DNA of 64,000 nt from Pseudarthrobacter defluvii (GCF_030816725.1 NZ_JAUSYG010000001.1:682001-746000), one strand, 5' to 3'. Positions 37,750 through 46,993 are shown, counted from the stretch's first letter. The notes: a model not told the origin generated them from the sequence alone. Numbers and translations are program-made.

Positions 37750-39153
37750 TCATGCATCCACTCTTTCATTCTCTTGTCCGGACCGGCCGTGGGTCAGGCC
37801 CGTGGGGAATCCGACCAGGACGGGGTCGGATGTTCCGCAGCACCCGCCGGAGGTCTCCGCCACGAAACCTGCCGGTACGGCGGCGGGGACGTCGCAGCTG
37901 GTGCCGATGTCGGAGGAGCAGACGCCGGTCTCGGGGAGTTCGAGCTGGACAGTGTCCGCGGCCTCGCGGTCCCCGGCCAGGGCGGCCGCGACGGAGCGGA
38001 CCTGCTCGTACCCGGTGGCCAGCAGGAAGGTGGGGGCCCGGCCGTAGGACTTCATGCCGACGATGTAGAAGTCCTGCTCGGGGTGGGCCAGCATCTTGGC
38101 GCCGTGCGGTTCGACTGTGCCGCAGGAGTGGAATTCGGGGTCGATCAGCGGGCCGAGCTCGCGGGGTGCTTCCACGCCCGGATCCAGCTCCAGTCGGAGC
38201 TCACGGAGCATGCCGAGGTTGGGCCGGAAGCCGGTGGACGGGACTACCACGTCTGCCTTTAGGGTGCGGCCGTCCGTGGCCGTAAGGGTCACGGTGTCAG
38301 CGCTCACGGCGAGGGCACCGATGCCGAAGCTGGTGTGCAGTTCCACAGTGCCGTCCTCAACAAGCGAACGGAGCAGGCTGCCCAGCCGGCCGCGGGCGGC
38401 CAGCCCATCAGCGTCGCCGCCACCGTAGACCTTCGCCGCGGACGCGCCACGGATCGCCCAAACGATCTTCGTGCCGGGCACCTGGGCCGCGAGCTCGGCG
38501 AGGTTGATGAGCGTGTTGGCAGCCGAGTGGCCAGCGCCAACCACGACGGCGGTGCGCGCGGCAAACGTCCCGCGGTCACGGCCCAGGACGTCCGGCAGGG
38601 GTGACGAAATGTGCGCCATTGCCGCTGCTTCGCCGACCGCGGGCAGGCCCGAGGTTCCGAGCGGGTCCCGGGCAGACCAGGTGCCGGAAGCGTCGATGAC
38701 GGCGGCGGCCAGGTAGTCGCGCACTTCGCCGTCGGCGTGTTCCACCCGCACCAGGAAGGGCTTGGTGTCCCGGTTGCGGCTGTGGGTCTTGTCCATGCCC
38801 TGCCGGGTGACCGCGATGACGCGGGCGCCGGTCTGCAGTCGGGACGAGATGGCGGGAAGTGCGGCCAGCGGGGTGAGGTACTCGTCGATGAGTTCCCCGC
38901 CGGTGGGCAGCGCCGCCGGATCGGGGACTTCCCAGCCGGTGCCCTCGAGCAGGCGGACGGCCGCTGCGTCGGTGTTGTACTGCCACGGGGAGAACAGCCG
39001 GATGTGGCGCCACTGCTCGATGGCCGCGGCCGTCGTCGTGCCGGCCTCGAGAATGAGCGGCTCCAGGCCGCGCTCAAGCAGGTGTGCCGCCGCGGCGAGG
39101 CCGATGGGCCCGGCTCCGATGACAGCTACGGGAAGGGTGTTGTTTACAGCCAT
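37750..39153 (-). CDS. arsO: ArsO-like flavin-dependent monooxygenase
   Basis: 467 residues. N-terminal FAD site VIGAGPIGLAAAAHLLE, middle NADPH site VVVGAGHSAANTL, and STGFRPNL. The C-terminal ~50 residues carry CSSDIGTSC and SGGCCG, cysteine clusters suitable for binding arsenic, seen in ArsO proteins of ars operons. Located between arsC and the MFS gene. Reaction not fully defined for the family. Confidence 0.82.
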   Translation of the reverse strand: MAVNNTLPVAVIGAGPIGLAAAAHLLERGLEPLILEAGTTTAAAIEQWRHIRLFSPWQYNTDAAAVRLLEGTGWEVPDPAALPTGGELIDEYLTPLAALPAISSRLQTGARVIAVTRQGMDKTHSRNRDTKPFLVRVEHADGEVRDYLAAAVIDASGTWSARDPLGTSGLPAVGEAAAMAHISSPLPDVLGRDRGTFAARTAVVVGAGHSAANTLINLAELAAQVPGTKIVWAIRGASAAKVYGGGDADGLAARGRLGSLLRSLVEDGTVELHTSFGIGALAVSADTVTLTATDGRTLKADVVVPSTGFRPNLGMLRELRLELDPGVEAPRELGPLIDPEFHSCGTVEPHGAKMLAHPEQDFYIVGMKSYGRAPTFLLATGYEQVRSVAAALAGDREAADTVQLELPETGVCSSDIGTSCDVPAAVPAGFVAETSGGCCGTSDPVLVGFPTGLTHGRSGQENERVDA

Positions 39154-39235
39154 GGTGTCCTCTGTTTCATCCGGTGGTATGGCGGTTCAATGTTGTGGCG
39201 CCTGCCGGCCCATGTGGGACGGGCAGGCCTGATGC

Positions 39236-39652
39236 TTACGCGGGGGTGAGGGAGGCGATGAGGTCCTCGATGCGGGCCTTGATGTCGTCGCGGATGGGGC
39301 GGACGGCGTCCACGCCCTGGCCGGCCGGGTCTTCGAGTTCCCAGTCCTCGTAGCGCTTGCCGGGGAAGATCGGGCAGGTGTCACCGCAGCCCATGGTGAT
39401 CACGACGTCGGATTCCTTGACCGCCTCAGTGGTGAGGACTTTGGGGATCTCTGCGGACATGTCGATGCCGAGTTCGGCCATGGCCTCGACGGCGGCAGGG
39501 TTGACCTTGTCGGCGGGCTGGGACCCGGCGGAGCGGACCTCGATGGCGCCCTTGGAGAGCGTGGTGAGGAAGGCGGCGGCCATCTGCGAGCGGCCGGCGT
39601 TGTGGACGCAGACGAACAGGACGGAGGGCTTCTTGGCGGTTTCGGTGCTCAT
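39236..39652 (-). CDS. arsC: Arsenate reductase, low-molecular-weight-phosphatase type
   Basis: 138 residues. P-loop CVHNAGRSQ (nucleophile Cys15), Cys89 and Cys93 in GCGDTCP as the resolving relay, and general acid Asp in ELEDPAGQG. Reduces arsenate to arsenite; the relay cysteines suggest thioredoxin or mycothiol-linked recycling. Start has GGAGAACACC upstream; 24 nt after acr3. Confidence 0.92.
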   Translation of the reverse strand: MSTETAKKPSVLFVCVHNAGRSQMAAAFLTTLSKGAIEVRSAGSQPADKVNPAAVEAMAELGIDMSAEIPKVLTTEAVKESDVVITMGCGDTCPIFPGKRYEDWELEDPAGQGVDAVRPIRDDIKARIEDLIASLTPA

Positions 39653-39676
39653 GGTGTTCTCCAGGAGTTCTTGGGG

Positions 39677-40774
39677 TCAGACGGAAAGGGCAGGGGAGGT
39701 GAAGAAGCGCTTGCGGGCCCAGAGCGCCACGTAAACCAGGGCAACGAGGACGGGGACTTCGATCAATGGGCCGACGACGCCGGCCAGCGCCTGCCCGGAG
39801 GTGACGCCGAAGGTGCCGATCGCCACGGCGATGGCGAGTTCGAAGTTGTTGCCGGCGGCAGTGAAGGCCAGGGTGGTGGTTTTGGCGTAGCCCAGTCCCA
39901 GCCACCTGCCGACCAGCATCCCGGCGCCGAAGACCACCACGAAGTAGACGAGCAGTGGCAGGGCGATCCGGACCACGTCCAGCGGGCGGGAGGTGATGGT
40001 GCCGCCCTGCAGCGCGAAGAGCAGGGTGATGGTGAACAGCAGGCCGTACAGCGCCCACGGTCCGAGCTTTGGCAGGAACGTTCCTTCGTACCAGTCGCGG
40101 CCCTTGGCCTTTTCGCCGATGGTGCGGGTCAGGAAGCCGGCCAGCAGCGGGATACCCAGGAACACCAGCACGGAGGCGGTGATGGCCCAGAAGGAGAAGT
40201 CGGCACTGGTGGTGGGCAGGCCCAGCCAGGACGGCAGCAGCTGGAGGTAGAACCAGCCCAGGGCGCCGAATGCGATTACCTGGAAGACGGAATTGATGGC
40301 CACCAGCACGGCCGCCGCTTCCCGGTCACCGCAGGCCAGATCATTCCAGATCATCACCATCGCGATGCAGCGGGCCAGTCCCACAATGATCAGCCCGGTA
40401 CGGTATTCGGGCAGGTCCGGAATGAAGATCCAGGCCAGGGCGAACATGAACGCCGGGGCCAGCACCCAGTTGAGTACCAGCGAGGTGATCATCAGCTTGC
40501 GGTCGGCCACCACGCGGTGCGCCTGGTCGTAGCGGACCTTTGCGAGCACCGGATACATCATCGCCAGCAGCCCGACGGCGATGGGCAGCGACACTTCGCC
40601 GATCTTCACGGCCTCAAGCGCGGTGCTCAGGCCCGGGATGAAACTGCCCAGGAGGAGTCCCAAAACCATGGCCGCGACAATCCAGACGGGCAGGAACCGG
40701 TCAAGGGTGGAAAGCCGTCCGACGACGGCGTCCCCACCTTCACGGGTGGGCGATAGGTCGGTCTGGGTGCTCAC
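39677..40774 (-). CDS. acr3: Acr3-type arsenite efflux permease
   Basis: 365 residues from GTG 40774 with AGGAG 5 nt upstream. Ten helices; Acr3 signatures VGLARCIAMVMIWNDLACGD (catalytic Cys), YEGTFLPKLGPWALYGLLFT and LAFTAAGNNFELAIAVAI. First gene of the minus-strand ars operon, divergent from arsR. Confidence 0.93.
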   Translation of the reverse strand: MSTQTDLSPTREGGDAVVGRLSTLDRFLPVWIVAAMVLGLLLGSFIPGLSTALEAVKIGEVSLPIAVGLLAMMYPVLAKVRYDQAHRVVADRKLMITSLVLNWVLAPAFMFALAWIFIPDLPEYRTGLIIVGLARCIAMVMIWNDLACGDREAAAVLVAINSVFQVIAFGALGWFYLQLLPSWLGLPTTSADFSFWAITASVLVFLGIPLLAGFLTRTIGEKAKGRDWYEGTFLPKLGPWALYGLLFTITLLFALQGGTITSRPLDVVRIALPLLVYFVVVFGAGMLVGRWLGLGYAKTTTLAFTAAGNNFELAIAVAIGTFGVTSGQALAGVVGPLIEVPVLVALVYVALWARKRFFTSPALSV

Positions 40775-40801
40775 GGGACTCCTGTGCTGCTGACGCTTGT
40801 A

Positions 40802-40850
40802 TTGATAGTTATCGATATGAAGTATCCCCATCTATATCGATGAATGTCAA
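40802..40850. promoter_or_regulatory. ArsR operator and acr3 promoter in divergent region
   Basis: Two arms, TTGATAGTTATCGATAT (40802-40818) and ATATCGATGAATGTCAA (40834-40850), are inverted repeats matching at 14 of 17 positions. On the minus strand TTGACA (40850-40845), an 18-bp spacer and GATACT (40826-40821) make a good acr3 promoter covered by the operator. For arsR a -10-like CATAAT (40858-40863) lies only 7 bp before the ATG at 40870, so its transcript may be nearly leaderless. Confidence 0.7.
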
Positions 40851-40869
40851 TGTGTTGCATAATGGATCC

Positions 40870-41220
40870 ATGACTTCCCTGCAAGCCCTTGAGCCAGCCG
40901 TCGACGAGGCCTGCTGTGCACCGTCAGGCCCGGCCGCGCTCAGCGCAGATGAGGCCCAACGCAAGGCCCTGGTGTTCAAGGCCCTTGCGGATCCCAACCG
41001 ACTTCGGCTGCTCTCCATCGTCAAGGGCGCCGGGGGCGGGGAAGCCTGCGTCTGCGACCTGACGGAGCCGCTCGCATTGGGCCAGCCCACGGTGTCGCAC
41101 CACCTCAAAATCCTGGTCGACGCCGGCCTGTTGCACCGCGAAAAGCGGGGCACCTGGGCCTACTACTCACTGGTCCCCGGAGCACTTGAGGAGACGGCGG
41201 GACTGCTGGCCTCCCTGTAA
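40870..41220 (+). CDS. arsR: ArsR arsenic-responsive repressor, Corynebacterium type
   Basis: 116 residues from ATG 40870. Winged-helix core with QPTVSHHLKILVDAGLL. Starting here puts the N-terminal pair at Cys15-Cys16 (EACCAP), the same numbering as the arsenite-binding pair in C. glutamicum ArsR, with further Cys60 and Cys62 in ACVCDL. The frame stays open to an ATG at 40840, but that start falls in the operator. Divergent from acr3. Confidence 0.85.
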   Translation: MTSLQALEPAVDEACCAPSGPAALSADEAQRKALVFKALADPNRLRLLSIVKGAGGGEACVCDLTEPLALGQPTVSHHLKILVDAGLLHREKRGTWAYYSLVPGALEETAGLLASL

Positions 41221-41266
41221 GCCCCTGCTGCATCCCTGGTAGTCCCCGGCCGCCGTCGGGCCCCAC

Positions 41267-43054
41267 TCAGGCAGGCTGGGAGCTGAGGGCGGTCAACGCA
41301 GACAGCTTCGCTTCACCGATGGGCTCTTCGGCCAGCAGGGGTATCAGGGACACCCGGTCCGTCAGGGTGTGCACCTTCCTGATTTGCTCGATTTCGCCCG
41401 CAGCACGGGCCTGCAGGAACGGCGTCTGCGGGTGCGCCGCAGCGATCGAGTTGTTGATCACCCATGCCCATGGATGGATTCCCGCCCGTTCCAGGTCATT
41501 TTTCAACTCTTCGGCTTCCAGCACCGGGGTGGTCTCGGCCAGGGTCACCAGCACAACCTTGGTCTGGGCCGGGTCCTGGAGCCTCATGAGCGGCGTCACG
41601 AAACCCGCGGTGCCCCCCATCTGGCGGGCCATTTCCCGGTGGTAGGAACCCGTTGCGTCCAGAAGCAGCAGGGTGTGGCCCGTTGGAGCGGTGTCGATCA
41701 CCACGAAGTGCCGGCGCGATTCCTGGACTGCCTTGGAGAACTGCCGGAACACCGCAACCTCGTCGTTGCACGGGGACATGAGGTCCTCAGCCAAAGCCGC
41801 ACGGCCGTCGTCGTCCAAACTCCTGCCCTTGGTCTCCATCACGTGGCTTCGGTATTCCTGGATGGCCCACTCGGGATCGATGCGTGAAACCGTGAGGCCG
41901 GGGATTGAGCCATGGAGGGTTTCGCCCAGGTGGGCTGCGGGGTCGGTAGTGGTTAGGTGGACTGTATGCCCCCGTTTTGCCAGGGCGACCGCGATGGCGG
42001 CAGCGACGGTGGTCTTGCCCACGCCGCCCTTGCCCATGCACATCACCAGGCCGTGATCCTGGAGTTCCATTTCGTCCACGAGGGCGCCAAGCGGGGCGTC
42101 TTCAACGCCGGGGACCAGCGCGGAGCCGCCGGTGACTTCAGAGTCTGGTGTGGCTGCGAACAATGACTCCAGTGCGCGGATGCCCACCATGTTGCCCGGC
42201 TTCAGGTCCAGGACATCGCGGGGAAGGGCCGCAACCGAGGCGGGCATGCCCGCAAGAGCCGCCGCCTCACGGGCGCGCAGGGCCTGCGCCAGGGCCTCCC
42301 TGCCGGCAGCCTCCGGCAGGACGCCGTTGATCACGACGTAGCCGCCCCAAATGCCGATTTGGTTGAGCTCAAGGTAAGTCCGCTCAATCTCCCTCAGTGA
42401 CGAGGACTGGGCGCGGCTGACCAGCACGAGCCGTGTGAGGGCCGGATCCGTGAGGACCTGGACTGCCTTGGCGTACACCTGTTTCTGCTTCTCGAGCCCC
42501 GACAGCGGGCCCAGGCAGGAGGGATCACCCTTGCCCGCCGCCAGGAAGTCTGTCCAGGAACCGGGGAGCTGCAGCAGCCGGATTGTGTGACCCGTCGGGG
42601 CCGTATCGAAGATGATGTGCTGGTATTCACCGTAGGCCAGGTCGTTGGCCAGCAGGTTGGTGAACTCATCGAACGAGGCGATTTCCGTGGTGCAGGAACC
42701 GGCGAGGCCCTCGGCGACGGCGGCCAGCTCAGCCTCGGGAAGCAGTGCCCGGACTGGCGCAAGGATCCGCTCCCGGTAGGCCTCGACGGCCTGCTCGGGG
42801 TCAATCTCCAGTGCGGAAAGCCCGGGCGCCTCAGGGATGGCCGTGACGGTGTTCCCGATTGTCATTGTGAAAACCTGCCCCACGTTGGAGGCGGGATCGG
42901 TGCTGACCAGCAGCACCGTCCTGCCGGCCCTGGCCAGGGCAAGTGCTGTTGCGCAGGCTACGGAGGTCTTGCCCACCCCGCCCTTGCCGGTAAAAAACAG
43001 GAACCGGGGTGCATTCTCGAGGAACTTCACGGCGGGACCTGACGGCAATGGCAT
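41267..43054 (-). CDS. arsA: ArsA arsenite-activated ATPase
   Basis: 595 residues in two homologous ATPase halves: P-loops GKGGVGKTS near residue 23 and GKGGVGKTT near 335, and the DTAPTGHT signature in each half. Drives the efflux permease. ArsA usually pairs with ArsD chaperone and ArsB; here the permease is Acr3 and no arsD is seen. Start ATG 43054 with GGGAGA upstream. Convergent with arsR; has its own ATCGAT operator upstream. Confidence 0.9.
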   Translation of the reverse strand: MPLPSGPAVKFLENAPRFLFFTGKGGVGKTSVACATALALARAGRTVLLVSTDPASNVGQVFTMTIGNTVTAIPEAPGLSALEIDPEQAVEAYRERILAPVRALLPEAELAAVAEGLAGSCTTEIASFDEFTNLLANDLAYGEYQHIIFDTAPTGHTIRLLQLPGSWTDFLAAGKGDPSCLGPLSGLEKQKQVYAKAVQVLTDPALTRLVLVSRAQSSSLREIERTYLELNQIGIWGGYVVINGVLPEAAGREALAQALRAREAAALAGMPASVAALPRDVLDLKPGNMVGIRALESLFAATPDSEVTGGSALVPGVEDAPLGALVDEMELQDHGLVMCMGKGGVGKTTVAAAIAVALAKRGHTVHLTTTDPAAHLGETLHGSIPGLTVSRIDPEWAIQEYRSHVMETKGRSLDDDGRAALAEDLMSPCNDEVAVFRQFSKAVQESRRHFVVIDTAPTGHTLLLLDATGSYHREMARQMGGTAGFVTPLMRLQDPAQTKVVLVTLAETTPVLEAEELKNDLERAGIHPWAWVINNSIAAAHPQTPFLQARAAGEIEQIRKVHTLTDRVSLIPLLAEEPIGEAKLSALTALSSQPA

Positions 43055-43114
43055 GAGGTTCTCCCTGGCTTTCGTGGTGCTGGTACCCGGTCCCTTTGTT
43101 GGTGGCCGCTTCAA

Positions 43115-43138
43115 GCGTATCGATAATGATCGATGCGC
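43115..43138. promoter_or_regulatory. Second ArsR-type operator (arsA / acetyltransferase)
   Basis: GCGTATCGATAATGATCGATGCGC, inverted repeat with 10-bp arms (9 of 10 matching) around AATG. Shares the TATCGAT core with the acr3-arsR operator and lies between the divergent arsA and acetyltransferase genes. Confidence 0.65.
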
Positions 43139-43150
43139 AGAAGACCCATA

Positions 43151-43678
43151 ATGGGACGCATGCACAGCCCCGTAACCATCCGCCCCATGTGCCCCGACGA
43201 CTGGGACGCCGTCCACACGATCTATGCCGCCGGCATTGCCACAGGGGAGGCTACATTCGAGAGCGCGCCGCCCACCTGGGAAGCGTTCGACGGCGGCAGG
43301 TTGCCCGAGCACCGGCTCATCGCCGAGGATGCGGGGCGCGTTTTGGGATGGGCCGCGGTGTCGCGCGTTTCGTCGAGGGAGGTGTACCGGGGTGTCGTGG
43401 AACATTCGATCTACGTGGCGCCCGAAACACATGGCCGGGGCGTAGGCCGGGTGCTCCTGGACGCCTTGATCGAGTCAACCGAGGCGTCAGGTATCTGGAC
43501 CATCCAGTCCAGCATTTTCCCGGAGAACACACCAAGCCTTGCCTTGCACCGGAAGCTTGGATTCCGCGTGGTGGGAACCAGGGAACGGATTGCCCGGATC
43601 AGCCATGGACCCAAGGCCGGGCACTGGCAGGACACCCTGCTCCTGGAACGCCGAAGCCGCGTGGCAGGGGCTGAGTAG
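43151..43678 (+). CDS. GNAT acetyltransferase, ArsN1-like
   Basis: About 175 residues (start ATG 43151; 43160 or 43133 possible). GNAT fold with VTIRPMCPDDWDAVHTIYAAG, THGRGVGRVLLDALIE (acetyl-CoA loop) and RKLGFRVVGTRERIARI. The phosphinothricin/methionine-sulfoximine acetyltransferase subgroup includes ArsN, which inactivates the arsenic antibiotic arsinothricin. Position beside arsA, sharing an operator, favours ArsN, but phosphinothricin acetyltransferase cannot be excluded. Confidence 0.72.
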   Translation: MGRMHSPVTIRPMCPDDWDAVHTIYAAGIATGEATFESAPPTWEAFDGGRLPEHRLIAEDAGRVLGWAAVSRVSSREVYRGVVEHSIYVAPETHGRGVGRVLLDALIESTEASGIWTIQSSIFPENTPSLALHRKLGFRVVGTRERIARISHGPKAGHWQDTLLLERRSRVAGAE

Positions 43679-43681
43679 CGC

Positions 43682-44455
43682 CTACCGCGAGGGCAGGGTC
43701 AGGATCTCGGCGCCGTCGTCGGTTATTGCGATGGTGTGCTCCGTGTGCGCCGTCCGGCAGCCGGTGGCGCTCCGGAGCGTCCACCCGTCGTCGTCCGTCA
43801 CCAGCTCCGCTGTGTCCGCCATGACCCATGGCTCAAGTGCCAGCAGCAGCCCCGGCCGCAGCTTGAAGCCGCGGCCGGGCCGTCCCATGTTGGGCACGTG
43901 CGGGTCCTGGTGCATGGTGGAGCCGATGCCATGGCCGCCGAACTGTGTGTTGATGGGGTAGCCGGCGTCGGTGAGCACGCGGCCGATGGCGTAGGAGATG
44001 TCACCGATCTTGGCAGCCGGCCCGGCGGCGGCAATCCCGGCGGCCAGGGCCCGTTCGGTGGCTTCGATCATCGCCACGCTCCCTGCAGGCTGCGCATCCC
44101 CCACGAGGAAGCTGATGGCGGCGTCCGCGGCAACCCCGTTCTTGACGACGGCGAGGTCCAGGGTCAGCAGGTCGCCGTCGGCCAGTTCGTAGTTGTGGGG
44201 CAGCCCGTGCAGCACGGCATCGTTGACGCCCGTGCAGATGTAGTGGCCAAAGGGACCGCGGCCGAACGACGGCGCGTAATCCACGTAGCAGGATTCCGCC
44301 CCGGCCTCGGTGATCATCTCCTTGGTCCACTGGTCGATGTCCAGCAGGTTGGTGCCCACCGTGGCGCGGCTCTTCATGGCCTGCAGGATGTCAGCCACCA
44401 GGGCGCCGGTCTCCCGGGCACGGGCAACCTCAGCGGCATTCAGGATCTCAATCAT
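43682..44455 (-). CDS. map: Methionine aminopeptidase, type I
   Basis: 257 residues. Metal ligands in LLTLDLAVVKNGVAADAAIS (Asp pair), GGHGIGSTMHQDPHVPN (His), LALEPWV (Glu) and TAHTEHTIAI (final Glu). Removes N-terminal Met. ATG 44455 is preferred because AAGGGC lies 6 nt upstream. No N-terminal zinc-finger extension. Convergent with the acetyltransferase, 3 nt apart. Confidence 0.9.
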   Translation of the reverse strand: MIEILNAAEVARARETGALVADILQAMKSRATVGTNLLDIDQWTKEMITEAGAESCYVDYAPSFGRGPFGHYICTGVNDAVLHGLPHNYELADGDLLTLDLAVVKNGVAADAAISFLVGDAQPAGSVAMIEATERALAAGIAAAGPAAKIGDISYAIGRVLTDAGYPINTQFGGHGIGSTMHQDPHVPNMGRPGRGFKLRPGLLLALEPWVMADTAELVTDDDGWTLRSATGCRTAHTEHTIAITDDGAEILTLPSR

Positions 44456-44578
44456 CGGGGCGCCCTTCATCTGCGGCCAAATAGCTGTAGGGGCAATCCT
44501 ATTTGTCCTTCCTCAAGCGAAGGCAAGTGCGCAACGGCAGCATTAATAGTGCTGATGACTCCGCGGGGTGGGCCAGAC

Positions 44579-45019
44579 TCACGGAGCGGACGGGTCGCCG
44601 CTGTCGATGCCGATGGACCGGCCGCGGGCGAAATGGGCGTTCGCGATGTCATTGACTTCACGGACGCTCTTCCCCGGGTAGGCCAGCCGGATCCACTCGT
44701 AGTCCCACTCCTGCATGTCCCGTACACGGCCGGCCTGTTTCTGCGCGCGCATGTGGGCTGTCAGGTCATCACCGGCAAGGACGGGGCGGGGCGGGGCCAC
44801 GAAGGGTTGCGGCTTGGGTGGTGGCACCTTGGCCGGACGGGGCGGGGCACTCGCCGTGCGGACCAGTGCCACGGTCAGCGCGACCACCCCCGCGGCAATG
44901 AGGAGCACCCACCAGTACTGGATGATGAGCGCTACGACGATGAGGACGAGGAAGGGGGCACAGCCGATGCCGCCGGCGGCCCCCGCCCCGCTACCTGAGC
45001 GGCGTCGTTTCGATGCCAT
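44579..45019 (-). CDS. Membrane protein of unknown function
   Basis: 146 residues: basic, Gly/Ser-rich start, one or two helices (FLVLIVVALIIQYWWVLLIA..VALTVAL), a Pro-rich linker and a C-terminal ~65-residue soluble part (DDLTAHMRAQKQAGRVRDMQ, YEWIRLAYPGKSVREVNDI). Family not recognised. Confidence 0.65.
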   Translation of the reverse strand: MASKRRRSGSGAGAAGGIGCAPFLVLIVVALIIQYWWVLLIAAGVVALTVALVRTASAPPRPAKVPPPKPQPFVAPPRPVLAGDDLTAHMRAQKQAGRVRDMQEWDYEWIRLAYPGKSVREVNDIANAHFARGRSIGIDSGDPSAP

Positions 45020-45090
45020 GGTTCGTAATTCCTCTTGTGGCGTGATGGAACGTTAGGAACAACTCTGGCATCGGGCAGGCGCCCTGTCAT

Positions 45091-45105
45091 GAGTACCAGG
45101 TACTC
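45091..45105. promoter_or_regulatory. Perfect 15-bp palindrome
   Basis: GAGTACCAGGTACTC (7+1+7) between the multicopper oxidase stop and the membrane protein start. May be an operator or just a small hairpin. Confidence 0.3.
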
Positions 45106-45151
45106 GATTTCGTCCCAGGCGGGACTCGCGGCCTGGCCTGAGGGCGGGGGC

Positions 45152-46606
45152 TCAGAGCACCTCAATCACGCCCATCATGCCCAGGTCCTCGTGGTCCAGG
45201 ATGTGGCAGTGATAGGCGGACCGCCCCCGGAAGTCCGCGAAGGCCACCCGGACTTTCACCTGGCCGTTGGCGTGGATATTCACCACGTCGCGCCATTCTG
45301 GGGAGCCGCCGCTGTCCCCGATGACCTGCATGGGCCAGACGTGCAGGTGGAAGGGGTGGTCCATGGGGCTTGTATTGATCAGGGTCCATTCCTCCACGGA
45401 GCCTGCTGCCGCCGTCGTATCTGTGCGGGAGGCGTCGAATTCCCTGCCGTTGATGGTAAACCGCATCATCCCGCCGCCACCCATGCCCATGCCGGCGGAC
45501 CGGATGATCTGCCGGCGGGCAGCTACTGGGGCCTGCCTCAGGTCCGCGGGGGACTGCTGCCTGGGGATTCCGGGCGGGGGTGCCGCCGGTTCGCCGGCAA
45601 CCCGGAACGTGGCCAGCACGGTACCTTCAGTTCCCTCGACGGCACTCCCCGGGGCGGGGCCTGCGCCCATCATTCCGGCCATGGTCCCGCGGTTGTACCG
45701 GAAAGAACGCAGGACGGACTCGCCGGCGGCCGCCGTCACTAGGAGGTCCGCCCGGTTTCCGGGGGCGAGCAGCACCTCGTCCACGTCCTGCGGTTTTTCA
45801 AAGCGGCCGGAGTCCTGGCCCAGAAGTTGCAGGTACTGTCCGTCCAGCCGCAGGCGCAGGTACCGGGCCACACAGGCGTTGACGATCCGCCACCTTTCCC
45901 GCTGCCCCGGAAGCGCGCTGAACTCCGGGTTGCTTTGGCCGTTGACCAGGAGCAGATCACCTTCCCGGCCGGCCATGCGGTCCATGGCGGAGGCAGCGCG
46001 GATGCCTCCCAACTGATCCACCGAGGTGTCTGAAACCACCAGCACCCGCTCGGCGCTGGTCTCGATGCCCTGGGGGTCCTCGACGATGATCGCTCCGAAC
46101 AGCCCGGCAAAGACCTGGTCTGCCACCATCCCGTGATGGTGCGGGTGGTACCAGTACAGGCCCGGAGGATGGTTCCCGGGAAGCCGGTACTCGTAGTCGA
46201 AGGAACTGCCGGGAGTGACGGTTACGAAAACGTTGTCCCCGTTGTTGTCGGGGGACACATGGAGGCCGTGCACGTGCAGGTTGGTGGGCTGGGACAGGCT
46301 GTTGGCCAGCGTGATTTTCAGGGTGTCGCCGGCCCTGAAGCGAAGGGTGGGCCCGGGAATGCTGCCGTTGTAGCCGAGTGCCGAGACCTCCCGCCCCGCG
46401 AGCTGCAGCTGGCCGGGTGCGGCTTCGAGGCGGACCTGCAGTAGCCCGCTTTCACTGTGCAGTTCCTCCGGCTGGACCAGGCCGCTTCCGATTAACGGTG
46501 CGGGCCGGGAGGACAGCGACCATACCAAGCCGGCCCCGCCGGCCGCCGTTGCCGCAGCCCCCAGTCCGCCCAGGAGCAGCGCCTGCCGCCGGCTGATGGG
46601 GCGCAC
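45152..46606 (-). CDS. Multicopper oxidase (CueO/bilirubin-oxidase-like)
   Basis: 484 residues. Twin-Arg-like export signal (ISRRQALLLGGLGAAATAAG). Copper sites: HVHG, YWYHPHHHG, HPFHLHV and YHCHILDHEDLGMM, giving the T1 and trinuclear cluster ligands. A Met/Gly run (AGMGMGGGGMM) precedes the last domain, as in copper-oxidising CueO. Starts with GTG overlapping the TAG of the SHOCT gene by one base. Likely detoxifies Cu(I) in the exported space. Confidence 0.9.
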   Translation of the reverse strand: MRPISRRQALLLGGLGAAATAAGGAGLVWSLSSRPAPLIGSGLVQPEELHSESGLLQVRLEAAPGQLQLAGREVSALGYNGSIPGPTLRFRAGDTLKITLANSLSQPTNLHVHGLHVSPDNNGDNVFVTVTPGSSFDYEYRLPGNHPPGLYWYHPHHHGMVADQVFAGLFGAIIVEDPQGIETSAERVLVVSDTSVDQLGGIRAASAMDRMAGREGDLLLVNGQSNPEFSALPGQRERWRIVNACVARYLRLRLDGQYLQLLGQDSGRFEKPQDVDEVLLAPGNRADLLVTAAAGESVLRSFRYNRGTMAGMMGAGPAPGSAVEGTEGTVLATFRVAGEPAAPPPGIPRQQSPADLRQAPVAARRQIIRSAGMGMGGGGMMRFTINGREFDASRTDTTAAAGSVEEWTLINTSPMDHPFHLHVWPMQVIGDSGGSPEWRDVVNIHANGQVKVRVAFADFRGRSAYHCHILDHEDLGMMGVIEVL

Positions 46607-46863
46607 TACCGGCCCTCGCCGAGGACCTTGAGCTGTTCCCGGTACTGCTCGGCCGTGAGTTCCCCGCGGGCAAACCGTTCATCCAGGATCTGCCGCGCGG
46701 TTGACGGGGGAGGGCCGTCCCGGCCCCCGCGCCCGCCAATCCCGCCGTTGCCGGTTCCGCCGCCGAACGCCCGCAGCGCCACCCAGACCAGCAGCGCGAT
46801 GCCGAGCAACAGGAGAACGGCCCAGATCCACCACCAGCCACCCTGCCCGTAACCCCACATCAT
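46606..46863 (-). CDS. Short membrane protein with SHOCT domain
   Basis: 85 residues: one N-terminal helix (WWWIWAVLLLLGIALLVWVAL), a Gly-rich linker and a SHOCT motif (ARQILDERFARGELTAEQYREQLKVL). The stop overlaps the multicopper oxidase start, so the two are translated together; a membrane partner for the oxidase is plausible. Confidence 0.85.
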   Translation of the reverse strand: MMWGYGQGGWWWIWAVLLLLGIALLVWVALRAFGGGTGNGGIGGRGGRDGPPPSTARQILDERFARGELTAEQYREQLKVLGEGR

Positions 46864-46993
46864 CGCCGGAGTCCCTTCCTAAGAGGAGTGCTCCGATTCT
46901 GCTCGGCAGGGAAGGCCACGGGTAGAGTCCGAGGTCCCAGCCCGCGCCAGCGTGCGCTCCAGCCCGGTTACTTCCGGCCGCCCGGCTCCCGGG

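Noticed and set aside
40840..40869. Earlier arsR start at 40840
   Set aside because: It would lie inside the operator, and starting at 40870 gives the Cys15-Cys16 numbering of the characterised homologue.
37750..43678. Arsenic genes as a recent mobile island
   Set aside because: No integrase, att-like direct repeats or tRNA at either edge, and base composition looks like the flanks.
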